From Sequoia sempervirens (taxonomy: Eukaryota > Streptophyta > Pinopsida > Cupressales > Cupressaceae), in contig VDFB02252616.1 in the NCBI GenBank assembly GCA_007258455.2, positions 125,521,060 to 125,585,059 of the forward strand: a DNA stretch of 64,000 bases. Direction: 5' to 3'. The notes below the pieces were generated by a model. The model was not told the origin of the DNA. It worked only from the letters and a program-made list of their open reading frames with translations, and ran no database searches. Below are positions 47,895-59,776 of the stretch, one piece after another (position 1 is the first letter of the stretch; each line of letters starts with the position of its first letter). The position numbers and the translations under genes are program-made.

Positions 47895-50800
47895 GTCTTG
47901 GGTATGTGCAAGATCATCATGGAAAAAATAGGCCCTTAAGTGGCAAAAAATTCAAAAAAATCAGAGTTAGAAAACTTGACGTAAAAATTTGAATAATTTA
48001 TCTATATTATTTCAAAAATATGTAACAATAGAATCTATAGAAAATTGAATGTAGTTTCTAAACTACTAGGTTTGTTTATAAAAACAAAAATCCATTTGGT
48101 GAAAATTTGAAATTTCAATGCAGTGGTACTTAAATTTCAGGGAAAAAATAAAAAGTGGGTGTCTATCTGACCACCCTAACCACAATAAAATGATAATATT
48201 TTTTTATAAGATTTTAGATATAAGTAAAGGACTCATGCCCCAATGTTATGCATATTTTTTTGTAATTTTTTTCCAAGTAAATAATTAATTTTGAAATTTT
48301 TATTACAAATTTTTTTAAAAAATAAAAACTCATAAGTTTGACCACCTTAACTTGGTCAAAACTTCATCAAATTCAATTTTTCTTTTTTTAATCCTATAGT
48401 ATGAAAATCATGGAATGTGACGCATGTTTTGGATTCAAAAAATGTGATACCGTTTGAAAGCTATAGATGTTTTTCAATCAACCTATTAAGTAGGACTTTA
48501 GTCGTAATTTGAATAGAAAATGAATAATAATCACATATTAAATTCAAAGTAAAGCATAATTTATATTGGTGGAAATCTGAGAACCTCCTTTAAAAACCCT
48601 TTTCGTTTCATCAACTTTGGGTAAGAAAATAGTTGTCAGCCACATACCCATCATATTGCCACTTTTTGGTCCATCATGATCCTGCACATACTCTCTTTCA
48701 AGGTATAGAACCCAAAAATCTATAAAAAAAAAAAATCAGAAAAAGTCCTGAAAAAATGGTTACTTCGGCAAAAACCTGGCAAACAGGCATCTTGGTGACA
48801 ACAAAAAAATCAAAAAATCAAAATAGTAAAGAAAAAAATCATCCTATAGTGAAAACCACTTTGGTGGCACTTTGGGCAAGTACCTTGGTGAAAACCTGGC
48901 AAATAGACGCCTTGTGTAAATAAGCACTTTCCATCCACCAGGATCGTTATGGATTGACCTGCATCCTCCATCCATCTCACTTCCATCATTCATCACATTC
49001 AGATCTCCGTCCATCACTCATCCACTTGCATCTGCACCATAGCTTGGTCCTGTGTTCGTATCATGATCCCTCCTAGTACTACTCGGCCCATCCTCAAGGT
49101 CAGTTTGTCTTGCCTTTATCAGAGTAGTCTATTGTATCATGCTGGGGGCATGTTCTTATCAGATCGGATTCGTGTATGATCTTAAAAATCTTCAAATCAG
49201 AAAATCAGAAAATCCAAAAAACATCAAAACATATCAAAAAGTAAAAAACAAGGTCGTCTTGTCAAACTACATCGTCTCTGAGCTTGAATGTAGGCAAGGT
49301 TGATCTATGATCATCCACCGAGACATCTAGGTCAGTCCTATAGGAGTCCGTCATAATAAACCGACATCTCATCATGTATATCGTCATTTGTAAATCGGTC
49401 AAGTCGTTAGTCGAACTACGTGGTCTCTACGTGTATAACGTAGGCAAGGCTAATCTATTGATCAGCCCCTGAGGCCCCTAGGATAGGTCTTTAGGTTAGT
49501 TTCTTGGTCAAAATCTCAGAAAATCCCAAAAAATATTTGGAAAAATTGAAAATCAAAACACTAGAAAACCTCAAAAAATGTCAAAAACAGCATCAAAAAC
49601 ATTGCAAAACATCAAAAACATCCAAATATTTAAAAAAATCCATCTGTCTCATCTCACTTGCACCCGCAATAACACCACTCATAATAAAATGATCGTCATC
49701 CTCAACCTTTGGTGAAATAGTTAGAAACAAGTCTAGCAGATTAAAAGTGAAAACTCCAAAATGTCGGGTCTTAAGTCTAAGTCAGTACGTAAGCAAGTTG
49801 GTTATCTCTTTGTATCGGTAACACATCATCTGAAATGGTCCCATATCAATCATTCCTTATAAATGAAATGACATGCTGCCATCCACTAGCATGTCCTAGG
49901 ATGAATCCTTCCTACAATGGGCATTATCTTTTGGCAATAAGTTTCGTTTATCATCTTAGAAAATACATCCTTTTTCCGTTAGCGGTATTGAAGAGCATCA
50001 GTTTGTTTGTTTTCTTGGTCTTTATCTTATGACTTATATTCTTTTGCACTCATTCCAAGGAAGTCTCGATGATATCCAAAAATGGCGGATTTAGAGAAAT
50101 AGGAATGGGGCAATGATCATTATCTTTTGTCTACTGTGCTTGTTGGACATTCTTGCAATATAACCTCGACGAATACTTGCTTTGTTAGGTATGTATGGAA
50201 GAGGTCGAGGGAAACTTGTTGACTATTACAGGGATAGGTTTACCTTTCTGTGTTTTGGTCTGAGGTGTCTAAAACTTTTGAAGTACATCCTAGCAAGGTT
50301 TTCGTATGTCAGGTGTGAACAAGAATACTCCTATCTGATTGTCGAGTCAAAGTCCATCACACTAGGTACAATGCCATCCTGGTTTTCTATACCTTGATGC
50401 ATCGTACCACGTGTGTTATCAAACATAAGAAAATTTGGCCCTTTGAAAATCCCAATTCCTCGGCAAGTAATCATCATCATCATCATCATCATTTTCATTT
50501 GTGTCATCTTGCGTCTTGTTGAAATGACTTCTTCTATTCTTACTAACTACACTAACAAGGCACTATGATAGTTGATCATCATCACCATCATCATCATCGA
50601 TCCTGCATCCACAAATCATTAGCATATTGCATAAGCATATCATATAGAAATCATACGCATTGCATAAGCATATCATATAGGAAACATACACATTGCATTT
50701 TAATCATCAAATAAATAGGTTATCATAAACATTTTTTATAGATAGGTGCATACATGACATTGCATTTCACCCATTGCATTGCATCGCATAGCATTTATTT

Positions 50801-51392
50801 TTGCATTTCATAATCATAATCATCACATAGCATCTACAAAAACATTACATAATCACTTTTGCATAATCATAAGCAATAGTCATATAAGCATTTAATTCAT
50901 TATGCATACATACTTGCATAACATAAATGATATCATATCATCACATTACGTTCACAATACGCATCAGCATATCACTTTACACAAACATATCATTGCATCA
51001 CATACATCATTTATTGAATCTCATAAAACCATTTGCATTATCATAATCAGATCATCGCATTATCATAAATAGATCATCACAGTTGCATATCATAGGTTAG
51101 CATAATATAGATCTGTTAGTCATAATCATAACACATACATCATTAGAAATAAATGCATCCATAGGAACATCACTGCAAAGTATATAGAAATAAATCATAC
51201 ATGCATAAATAAAGGTACACATTGCATCACATCAAAATCAGCTCATCTATATCATATCATCAATGATACTATCATAGTACAAAGAATAATAATCGGATCA
51301 CTGTGCATATATGTCAATCAGTACAAAGCACCCATCAAGCTATCAAAAACAAGCCCATAAGGCACAAAAAGGACATCATAATATCTCGATCA
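47895..51392. other. Long spacer between pol and the antisense gene
   Basis: 3.5 kb without a recognisable gene. 48700-48910 has near-repeats of AAACCTGGCAAA; 49240-49500 has repeats mentioning GTAGGCAAGG. 50470-50620 has ATC trinucleotide runs, and 50600-51300 is dominated by CATA/GCAT phrases, including a ~42-bp direct repeat (GCATAAGCATATCATATAG at 50628 and 50663). Confidence 0.75.
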
Positions 51393-53703
51393 AGCCCGAC
51401 CTTCATGGATGTTGCCCTTGCCCCTGTCACCATGACCCTCTGGTGGTCTCTGACTGGCCCGCTCTGAGTACTTTGGGACCCACTTTGCTCTAGGTACAGT
51501 GTCGTGGTAGGCCTGACGGTAGTACTCTATCTCTCGGATAGCATCCCTGTAGGGTCGAACTGGCACGATACCCTGAGACAAGGAGGTTGTCATGCTCTCA
51601 ATCTGCTACCTGCGGCCTAGCTTTGTGGTTTCCTGTAGCTCTGCAACCTGTCTCTGCTACATAGCCTGATCCTTCTCTGCTCTGAGCTACTCCCTCTCAT
51701 CCTGTGCCTAGTCCCTCTCAGGCGTCACTGCCTGAACCTGTGCTTGTAACTGTAAAATCAAGGCATCTTGTGTGTCTTCCTGCCCTACTGGTTGTACTCG
51801 TGGTTGCGCGTGAGGCTGGTCCTCACCCTCGGCTCGTGGTGGTGGGACTGGCAGATCCTGATGTTGATCCTGCATATGGACATCCTCGTGACCTAGTAGG
51901 ACTGGGGGTATAGCTGGTGGATCCTGTCAAATCGTGACCCTGGGTCCTCATCCTCATCCTCTCCCTCTGCCTCTGACCCTGTACGCCTCTAGATCCTCAC
52001 CTAGAATGGTCAACCAGAGGGGAGGTCTAAACCAATCTCTGTAGGCCTGTGTGGTGGCCAGATCTACCAAACCCTGATCATAAGCCCAAGGTTAGACCAA
52101 CAAGTGTCGAAAGCTGTCAACTACCTCCGCAGTAGGAATACCAGGCCCCCATGACACCTATGTCATGCTGCGTGCAAACACGGCTACATAGCTGTCATTA
52201 GGCTGATCCTGCAACTCTCCGAACTGACACTATACGCACCCAGGAAAGTACCTCTCAATCATCCTATGCTCCGGCCCCTACATGTATCAATCTTGGCGGC
52301 AGTAAAACAGCTGATCTACATCATCAGCCCATCAAGGCTAACCGAGGTACAGTCTCCAAGTAAACACCAGCATCTCATCTAGGACCTGCCTCTAGTAGGG
52401 GATCCCATGCTCTCTAGTGTGTGTGAAGGACACACCACCTCTGTATCGTGTCACAAGGGCATCCTCTGCCCCCATCGAAATCGGAACCACCCATGAACGT
52501 AGCACAGAAATGTGCTCCCACGCCCAAACATGCAGAAGTGTCACTCCGGCTCCCAGCACTCTGCCATCCATGTATGCGTACTTGTGGAGATCCCTGTAAA
52601 GTGAAGCCAGAAGGATGGGCCCCCACGCGAAGTGAACTAGTCTATCTTGGACCATCCTCTCCCAGCAGTATCCCCATCTAGGATTGAAATATCGCCCTTG
52701 TCTATCTGGGGCAACCAAACCTGAAATAATCACTGCAATCGCCCAGCGGAAGGGGGGTGCTATGACTCTGTACTGCTCTAGCTCGATCTGTCCCTCACAG
52801 TAAATAATATCTCGAGTGGCGAGGACTCGAGTGCAGCACTCGCGTCCCTCCTCCATGTCATAGATCACCCATCGACCATGAATAGGCAATCAAAGAATGC
52901 ATCAAATGTCCTCCAAAGTGACAGTCGCCTCACCAGTGGGAAGATGAAACGATGATGTCTCGCTGTGCCACCTCTCAGCCAGTGTTGATAACATCCCTAG
53001 GTGTGTGTGCACGGGCACTGCGTACGCAATGTGCCATAGTCCTATGGCTCCCAGCTGATCCTGGTCTCTATCACTAAAGTCCCATAGGATGCTCACCAAA
53101 TCCCGCTACCGGTGCTCCCGAGAGTAAAGCTCTCAGCCCGTCCTGCATCAAGCAAAGTTAGCATGTTAAAAAAAAATTGGAAATATCCTGGCCTAAACAC
53201 TTCAAACTCGTTTCCAGCGGCGCAATTTGTGAAGGCGTCGCAGTTTGAGTTTTCTCAAACTCTAACGTTGGACCCAAAATTTATCCAAAAAGCACCGTCG
53301 CGGAGCACTTTAACCCCTAACGTCGCAATTTTCATGGAAAGCACGCCACTGTCGTACACTTTTCTCAAACCGGCCCGCCGAGTCCAAGCTGAGCTCGAGC
53401 CCAGCGGCAGAGTTTCTAAACTCCAAACTGTACCGCTGCAGTGCTAAACAGGGCCACTGTGGCGCAAAAAGGTAATTAGCGGTGCACTTTAAACACTGAG
53501 CGGCGCTATAATAGCGCCACTAGAGGAGAGCTCTCTTTTAAAACATGTAATAAATGCATTAAATAAAAAAATGAAGCTTCAGTTAGGGTCACATACCGGG
53601 GCATCAATGCAGGTGGCCGCTGGTAGGTCTGAACTTGGTCTGAAATGTGCAGGGGAAGCTCTTGTTGCGCCATATTATCAGAAGGTGAGAGCTCAAATCT
53701 CAA
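51393..53703 (-). pseudogene. Antisense gene with plant mobile domain (PMD) and one intron
   Basis: Exon 1 runs 53703-53597 on the minus strand (MRFELSPSDNMAQQELPLH ...). A donor GTATGT begins at 53596 and an acceptor TTGATGCAG ends at 53143. Exon 2 continues from 53142 with ELYSREHR, LVSILWDFSDRD, and the PMD landmarks AERWHSETSSFHLPTGEATV and LEDI, then the WAIAVIISGL and WAWEHISVLRSW segments. The distal part is Pro/Gln-rich and then heptad-like (VAELQETTK), ending ASQRPPEGHGDRGKG near 51410. Stops interrupt it in several places. PMD proteins of plants (MAIN/MAIL family) share this domain, and Tat-type elements are known to carry antisense ORFs before the 3' LTR. Function in the element is unknown. 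Confidence 0.82.
53143..53596 (-). other. Likely intron of the antisense PMD gene
   Basis: Begins GTATGT and ends TTGATGCAG on the minus strand, 454 bp. It is rich in GCACCGC/GGCGC phrases. Within it 53502-53518 is a perfect 17-base inverted repeat, GGCGCTATAATAGCGCC. Confidence 0.6.
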
Positions 53704-54104
53704 AGTTTGCTAGCAGAGGTATGTGAAAATGACTTGAAAGTGACCCCTCGGGCCCCTTTTAAGGCTAAAAATTAGGGTTTTTTGACCCTATAGGGCTGTC
53801 CTGCTAGGGTTTTGGACCCCCGAACCTATTTTTGCCCATTTGAGGCTTGTTTTGTCATTGTTTTATTGCGTTTAGACACATTTTTAACCTCCCAGACCCG
53901 TTTTGGACCTGTCAGGTACTTTGTCACCTTTTTTGCGAGATCACCCAAAAAATAAAAAAATTTGTCTGATCTCTCAAGGGGGAATTATAATGGCATGTTT
54001 TCTCTTTCCATGTAGTAGTGGGGAAAGTTTTTGAATATTGGAAAATTTTTGGCTTTCATCGAGATCATTTATTCTTTGAACCAACGCAACAAGTGCATTG
54101 CTTC
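53704..54104. other. Region between antisense gene start and polypurine tract
   Basis: No coding sequence. It would contain the promoter and 5' leader of the antisense gene, if one exists, but I see no clear TATA box on the minus strand. Confidence 0.5.
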
Positions 54105-54118
54105 AAAGAGGGGCAAAA
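54105..54118 (+). promoter_or_regulatory. Polypurine tract of the Tat element
   Basis: AAAGAGGGGCAAAA immediately precedes the 3' LTR start TGTAGACATC. Confidence 0.9.
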
Positions 54119-55397
54119 TGTAGACATCGAAAATATACTGATTGACATCATGCATCTAATCCTGACTTACTAACATCATTTCTTCCTAAATCATTCCTCA
54201 CTAACCATTTAATCAAATTCCCTATCGATTAAATTCATCATATTCGTCCCTTAATTAAATAAATCGTTTTGTCTAATTAAGTCACTTTCTCTTGTTAATT
54301 AAATCAATCCATCGATCTAATTATCCCTATTTAATTAAATAATCAATTTATTTGATTAAATCTCTAAAGTCTATCCATTAAATTAAATAAATTAAAACCT
54401 TGTTTGATTTAATCTAACACCATCCCTTTTAATTAAATAAATCAAAATCTTTATTTAATTAGCCTCTTATCATATTCCTCTCTTATCTGATTTAAATAAA
54501 TCCATAAATCTAAGTCAAATAAATCACATCATCTAATCCCTGTTAAATTAATTAACCCTTGATTATTTTAACCTCATCTCATGTCATATCCTCTAGATAA
54601 TGCAAGTTGCACATGAAAATAGATTTAATTCATTTATTAAATCTCTATTTTCCTCACAAGGCATCTTTTGGAATATTCTCTCAATTTGAATTCAAAAATT
54701 CCAAGTCAACATGTACATCCAACAAGGCAATAACTTCCTCTTACATGTCCTTTGCCTTGAGCCAAGTGGCATTTATTTCATTTTCCCTTCCCTCTTGCAT
54801 GTCATTTCAACAAATTTGAATTTCAAATATTGGCATTTATTGGCACAAACCTCAAATCTTGCACATCCATCATCCATTCATAGCTTGACAAGTGGCACCA
54901 TATCATTGGATGAATGTTAGTCCCACATTGCTCAAATTTGGACATTCATCCATCTTGAAATCCTATAAATGAAGAGTTCCTCTCCTCATTTTATTCATCC
55001 ACAAACATTGCAAAGTTGCCATGCTAAAATACTTAGCCATTCTCATCCATCATTTGAATTCTTAGCTAGGCTTTTTGCAGATTTGGCTTGGAGTTCTCAT
55101 ATTTTCCTCAAAGTGGATCACTCTTCATCATCAATCAACAAAGCTTGCATCTTAGGGATTGGGAAAGGGCCAATTTTCACATCAAATTGGCACCAATTCC
55201 CCCATGGGATCATGAGTTTGCACATCTAATTAGGATTTTTATCTTGTTTTTGGCATTTGCCTTGTGTTCTTCACTATTTTCATTCCTAGTTTGATTTGTA
55301 AATGGATTTCATGGGGAATCCTTGTTTTAGCTTGCATTTCCTTGTCTAACTCATTTATTCATGTTATTTTGCAAGTACAAGGAAAAGGGTTCGCACA
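54119..55397 (+). repeat. 3' LTR of the Tat element
   Basis: 1279 bp, matching 35625-36912. Several 1-2-base indels separate the two (for example CTATCGATT here and CTATCTGATT in the 5' LTR), so integration is not recent. The TATA-like box is at 54964-54970. Confidence 0.95.
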
Positions 55398-55686
55398 ATG
55401 TTGAATTGTTAGCTTTTGTTAGCTTATAACTTATAAGTTATGGATGTTGAACTATTAGATTTTGTTCAAGGAATGGATTAATAATATTCCTTTTGGTTAT
55501 TTATCAAAGATTGTGTGAATGGAAATGCAATAGGAATTTATAAGTAGTGTGGTAAGTGTTGTTCTTTAAAAATGATGCAAAATCACATATCAAATTTAAT
55601 ACCATGGAATACAATATAAAATATCACAATTTCATGGAATACAACATAAAATATCATCAACTAAAGTTTGGACTTTGGAATATGAT
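55398..55686. other. Flank of the Tat insertion
   Basis: Continuation of the sequence before 35625. Contains the palindrome AACTTATAAGTT near 55427 and a duplicated phrase CATGGAATACAA.ATAAAATATCA (about 55602 and 55633). No gene. Confidence 0.5.
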
Positions 55687-55700
55687 TCATGAAGTGCAAT
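55687..55700. repeat. Left TSD of retroposed unit (14 bp)
   Basis: TCATGAAGTGCAAT, repeated exactly at 56915-56928. Confidence 0.85.
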
Positions 55701-56914
55701 TATAATATAATAAATGAAGAAGTAGTTGAATTCCTTCTAATAATCGAAGTGAATGAGAGAAGTGTGTGTATTTGGGTTGCAACGTCGATTGTATGCCTAG
55801 CATTTATGGTAAGGAATGTGAATTAAGTTATTAATCTTTGGAGGAAATACTTTCTCGATGATTCTCCTCTGTGGAAAATAATTGGTGTGAAAATGGTGAA
55901 CAGGAGGTGGTGGCTCTGTAGCTATAGCAGTGATGGAGGCTGGGTTCACACTTACAATGAGGAAACAATTCTCACCTTTTCATGGAGGAGCATCGATGAA
56001 GAGACTTATGGGTTGTTTCCTATATGGTGATGAGCGATTAGTGCAGGAAATGTAACTAATTCTAGGAAAAGGATTTGGCAACCTCAAACATAGATATAGA
56101 ATGAACATGGACATACATTCACTGATTATGGCTTGGGGTTTAGATTTGGGAGATTCGATTGAAGTTGTGAAAAAGGTGATGAAGACACTAGTGCATGAGG
56201 ATTATCTTGAGGACATGGACTCATTGTTGGAATGGGTGACTCTGGGTGTAGGAATGGATATTAGTGAGGGCATCGATAGTGATGAGGAAGAAGAAACAGA
56301 GAAATGCATACCCTTTGTTAAATGGCTAGAAGGAAAATGTAAAGCCAAATGGAGAGAGGGAGCAGCACGTGTGGGTGGGAAGCTCTAAAATTGATTGTGG
56401 AATTAATAAAGGCTGAGGCGGTAATCATGAAGGCAAAGGCTAAAGCAGAGCATTTGGAGAAGAATGAGCAGTGACCAAAGAGGAAGAGGAAGAAAAACGA
56501 GGCCACCATGGAGTCTGTGGCAAGTAGCTCATCTAGAGCTTTACAGTAATTTAATCCTTTGTTAGGCATTGTGAGTTTTTGGTTGTTTGTAGTTATGTTT
56601 TGGGGTTGTTTTGGGGTTTGCTAAAATTGTGGGCAATGAAGGGAATATGTTTTTTGGTTTGCTGGGTAGTTAGTAGGTATTTGAAAAAGGCGATAAATGT
56701 AATTTTGAGTGAAATTTTTATTTTGATGTAGCTGTTAAGGGCTGGCAGTGAAGTCACTGCATATAAACTATATTTTTTGAGAAATTGGGGTAAAGTAGTT
56801 GAATATCTGGACTCTGAAGGATAGATGGTTATTCAAAATAGTTTAGAAAATGATGTAATATGACTTTTTTATCAATAAAGCAAAAAATATTATTACCGAT
56901 CAAAAAAATATATA
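55701..56914 (+). mobile_element. 1.2-kb retroposed unit carrying one unknown ORF
   Basis: Flanked by a 14-bp exact target duplication, and its 3' end is A-rich with an AATAAA signal (ATCAATAAAGCAAAAAA, then GATCAAAAAAATATA). These are marks of LINE-mobilised retroposition. It contains the ORF remnant 55933-56475 and ~420 bases of 3' untranslated sequence. It lacks endonuclease and RT, so it is either a retrogene or a short non-autonomous LINE-like element. Confidence 0.75.
55933..56475 (+). pseudogene. Decayed relative of the 175-aa ORF at 9937
   Basis: Starts at ATG with MEAGFTL and is interrupted by TAA at about 56053 and by a frameshift near 56380, after which the other frame continues the match (EALKLIVELIKAEA) to a TGA near 56472. 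Shared segments with 9937-10464 include LILGKGFGNLKHRYRMNMD, LIMAWGLDLGDS and PFVKWLEGK. The protein's function is unknown. Confidence 0.75.
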
Positions 56915-56928
56915 TCATGAAGTGCAAT
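56915..56928. repeat. Right TSD of retroposed unit
   Basis: Exact partner of 55687-55700. Confidence 0.85.
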
Positions 56929-57737
56929 GATTCACAATTTCATTGAATACAATATTAAATATCTTCAATTATAGTATGGAACAATGGAAACTGATCCATG
57001 AAGTGTAGTATAATTATAGGATATGTGCAGGTTAATGGTGGGCCAAAAAGTGGCAATGAGGAAAAAAACACGTCTCTCATCGACCAAAAAAATACGAAAA
57101 GAACATGTTGACTTTTTTTAGGCTTGAGTGTCACCATACCAAACACCAAACCTACTTTTACAAATCGGATATTCGATCCAAATCAGATATCTGATTTGGA
57201 TCGGATATCTGATTTGTAAAAAGCATATATTAAAAAATTATGTCGCTTTTTTGAACTCATTCGGCTGAGAAGAACCCGCGGGCACACAGTGCATTCATTC
57301 TTCGTGTAACAGATATCTGATATAGGATAAATTCGATTTGGAAAGGTAAGTTTTTTAATTTTTATTTGATTTGATTCAATTTTGATTTAGATTTGAATAA
57401 TTTCATATGGTTTTTTGTTGATTTTTTTAAAAAATAGGGTTTTTGATTGAGTTTTTGTGAAAAATTTGAGTTTAGAATAGATTTTGATAAAAAAAATGAA
57501 TGTTTTTTGTGGATTTTTTTTCACAATAGGGTTTTTGATTGAATTTTTATAAAAATGAATGTTTTTGTGGATTTTTTTTCAAAATAGGGTTTTTGATTGA
57601 ATTTTTATGAAACAATTGAGTTCAAAATAGATTTTGATAAAAAAATGAATGTTTTTAATGGATTTTGATTTAAAAATAGTGTTTCATTTATATTGTCTAA
57701 TTTTAGATTAATTATTTTTTAACTTTAATCAGGCATT
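56929..57737. other. Sequence upstream of the right gene copy
   Basis: 57156-57221 is a strong imperfect palindrome. 57330-57720 is T-rich, with a phrase containing AATAGGGTTTTTGATTGA repeated at about 57436, 57527 and 57584. Such leader-like T-rich DNA just before the ATG at 57738 could be a 5' UTR intron. Confidence 0.6.
57156..57221. repeat. 66-bp near-perfect palindrome
   Basis: Centred between 57188 and 57189 on CAGATATCTG. Arms of 33 bases pair with only two mismatches and contain the phrase GGATATCTGATTTG. It could extrude as a hairpin. A related fragment AGATATCTGATATAGG lies at 57310. Confidence 0.9.
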
Positions 57738-59776
57738 ATGGCTGCTGAGAATGAAAATGCACAAATTCCACCAGTTGAAAATGAAAATCCACCAGCTGAG
57801 AATCAAAATGCAGAAATGCCAAATGCTCCACCACCTCCACAGCCATCAATTGAACAGTTAATTCATGAAAAATTGGAGCAATTGAGGGGCATTTGTGATG
57901 TTTATAGGAAAATCCCTATTATCCATGTCAACCACATTGACAGGAATAATTACAAATGTAGAAACCCTCTCCACCCAACATAATGCATTTCATTCGTGGC
58001 GAGAAACCATGAGGCAATATTATGCATGTGGAATGTCTCATGATGATGTGAAAGATCTCCAAATAACAAAAGCCCAAATAGCCTCTTTATTTATTAACCC
58101 CAGCACTGGTTTGCCAGTTAATGTTAACAAGCCAAAACTTTCTATAAAATGGTGCACGCATAGGGACATAGTAGATAACTTTTGGGATCATTCGTGTATG
58201 GTTTTTGATAAACCACCCAACAATAATCTTGATGTACCTTTTTACTTTATTAAAAATTATATGCTGAGTTTTTGTTAGGGCATCATGTCAATTACTTTGA
58301 CATTAAACCCTTCCATGGCGTTGGTAGAGGTATGCCTCAGGATAGGCCAAGGGAAGCTAGAGTAGTTAGGCGCCCACATGTTCCCCATCCTCCCCTTCCT
58401 CCGCCACCTCTAGTACAACATCTGAGTATTATGGAGGATGCAGCCACACAAACTATCTAGACCATTCACTCTTTGAGTGGTCTTTTGGTTTCCCATGCTT
58501 CTTCAGTAGCTCAGCCATAGTCTGGTGATCTTGGTGATGGATCCAGTGCTATTGCATCATCCTCCTCGGGTCCACATATTTGTGTGCTACATATTTGCAA
58601 TACGTGCCAACAAATATGTTTGGGTCCTATTGTATAGCCCCCTAAGCATCCATTAGATACTTCTGATTATGACATCCAGGATGTGGAGATTATAGTAGAT
58701 CACACGCAGGGGAGTGGAGCACACCCTACAGAGTCCTCTCCTGCTAGAGAGGTGGATATTGGAGTAGTTACACAGGTAACATTTAAGGTGTAAATTCATA
58801 ACTTGCATTTTTTTTTAAATGAATATTAATAAGAGATAGTATCAAGTACTAATATTTATTTACATGGTCTATTTAAAAGTTAATGTCTGAGGAGGAGCTC
58901 ACACAGGTGACTGATAGTACCCTTAGGGCCATTTCATTTGGCCTCGACATGCACACAGTATGTATTTTCTCACTCACTCATTTACATTTTTTTAATGTAT
59001 ATTTGCTTGTCATTTGAATTGTCAATAATGAAATTATATAGTAACTTATATCTTTATCTTACTCTCTGCTTGTAGCAAACACCTAGTGCCAGCGAGGTGT
59101 GACGCTCTCCAGACTATGGAGGCACATTGTTGGATAAGGGAAAGGTAATTGAACTCAAATTTGATTGAATTAAAATTTATAAGATCTTTTATTGATTATG
59201 CATACATTCACATAGATTTGTAGTTTCATATGTACTTGTCATTTTTATGTACAAGCGGTTGTGAGCTATACATCATTGTTGATAAGTGCCACAACACTCG
59301 AAGGAGTAGGTATTCGAATGCCTGAAGGAGGAGGTGTTGAAACACCTCAAGGAGGAGGTTTTGAGACACCTAAAGGAGATACAGAAAAAGATCAACCTAA
59401 AGAGGTATGTGTTTATTTTATTTTTTGCTTGGTAAATATGTTCTTATTACTGACAATTCTATGCTAACTTGGATCAATTTCATGTTTTTGTTCACATATA
59501 TAGATTGACGTTACAAAAGTTGGTTTGGTTAGTTCTTTGAGAGGGTATATTCTAGGACTCGACCCTTCAAAGAGACGATATATTTCAGTAATCAAGATTT
59601 CAATTTTAGAGTTCAATTATAATTCAATGTGTATTGATTTTTATGTTAATTATTCAATTTTAAATTATATAGTATAACTAATCTCAATTGTGGTTTGACT
59701 TTTTCTTGTGCAGCTACCTTAAGAGCCAACGAGTGCTTCAAAGAGGCTCCATTTTGATGATCCACCAGTAGTTTAG
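57738..59776 (+). pseudogene. Multi-exon gene of unknown family (right copy)
   Basis: The ATG at 57738 opens a Pro/Glu/Asn-rich start (MAAENENAQIPPVENENPPA). A frameshift near 57900 moves to the frame with RETMRQYYACGMSHDD and KWCTHRDIVDNFWDHS, and another near 58255 breaks it again. Probable splice sites then define small exons: ending at 58775 (CACAG|GTAACA), 58893-58957, 59076-59144, 59256-59404 (with MPEGGGVETPQGGGFETPKG), 59504-59587 (GLVSSLRGYILGLDPSKRR) and 59714-59776 (SASKRLHFDDPPVV). The last exon ends in a basic-acidic tail. The structure looks like a genuine spliced gene now decayed, but I do not recognise the family. Confidence 0.6.

Larger units (their letters stand above)
35625..55397 (+). 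mobile_element. Ty3/gypsy Tat-lineage LTR retrotransposon, ~19.8 kb
   Basis: Bounded by two ~1.28-kb LTRs (TGTAGACATC ... TTCGCACA). The flanking pentamers are ATATT (35620-35624) and ATGTT (55398-55402), a TSD with one change. In order it holds a PBS-like site, a 2.8-kb leader, gag, protease, reverse transcriptase, RNase H, a second archaeal-type RNase H, integrase, a 3.5-kb spacer, an antisense PMD gene, and a polypurine tract. The second RNase H between RH and integrase is the defining trait of Tat elements. Length, spacer and antisense ORF also fit that lineage. Many stops and two frameshifts make it non-autonomous today. Confidence 0.95.

Noticed and set aside
47895..51392. An envelope-like gene downstream of pol
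   Set aside because: No ORF of suitable length and no signal or membrane segment in either strand; the only coding signal nearby is the antisense PMD gene.
52414..52681. Other ORFs overlapping the antisense PMD frame
   Set aside because: Out-of-frame shadows; only the 52392-52889 minus frame shows domain landmarks.
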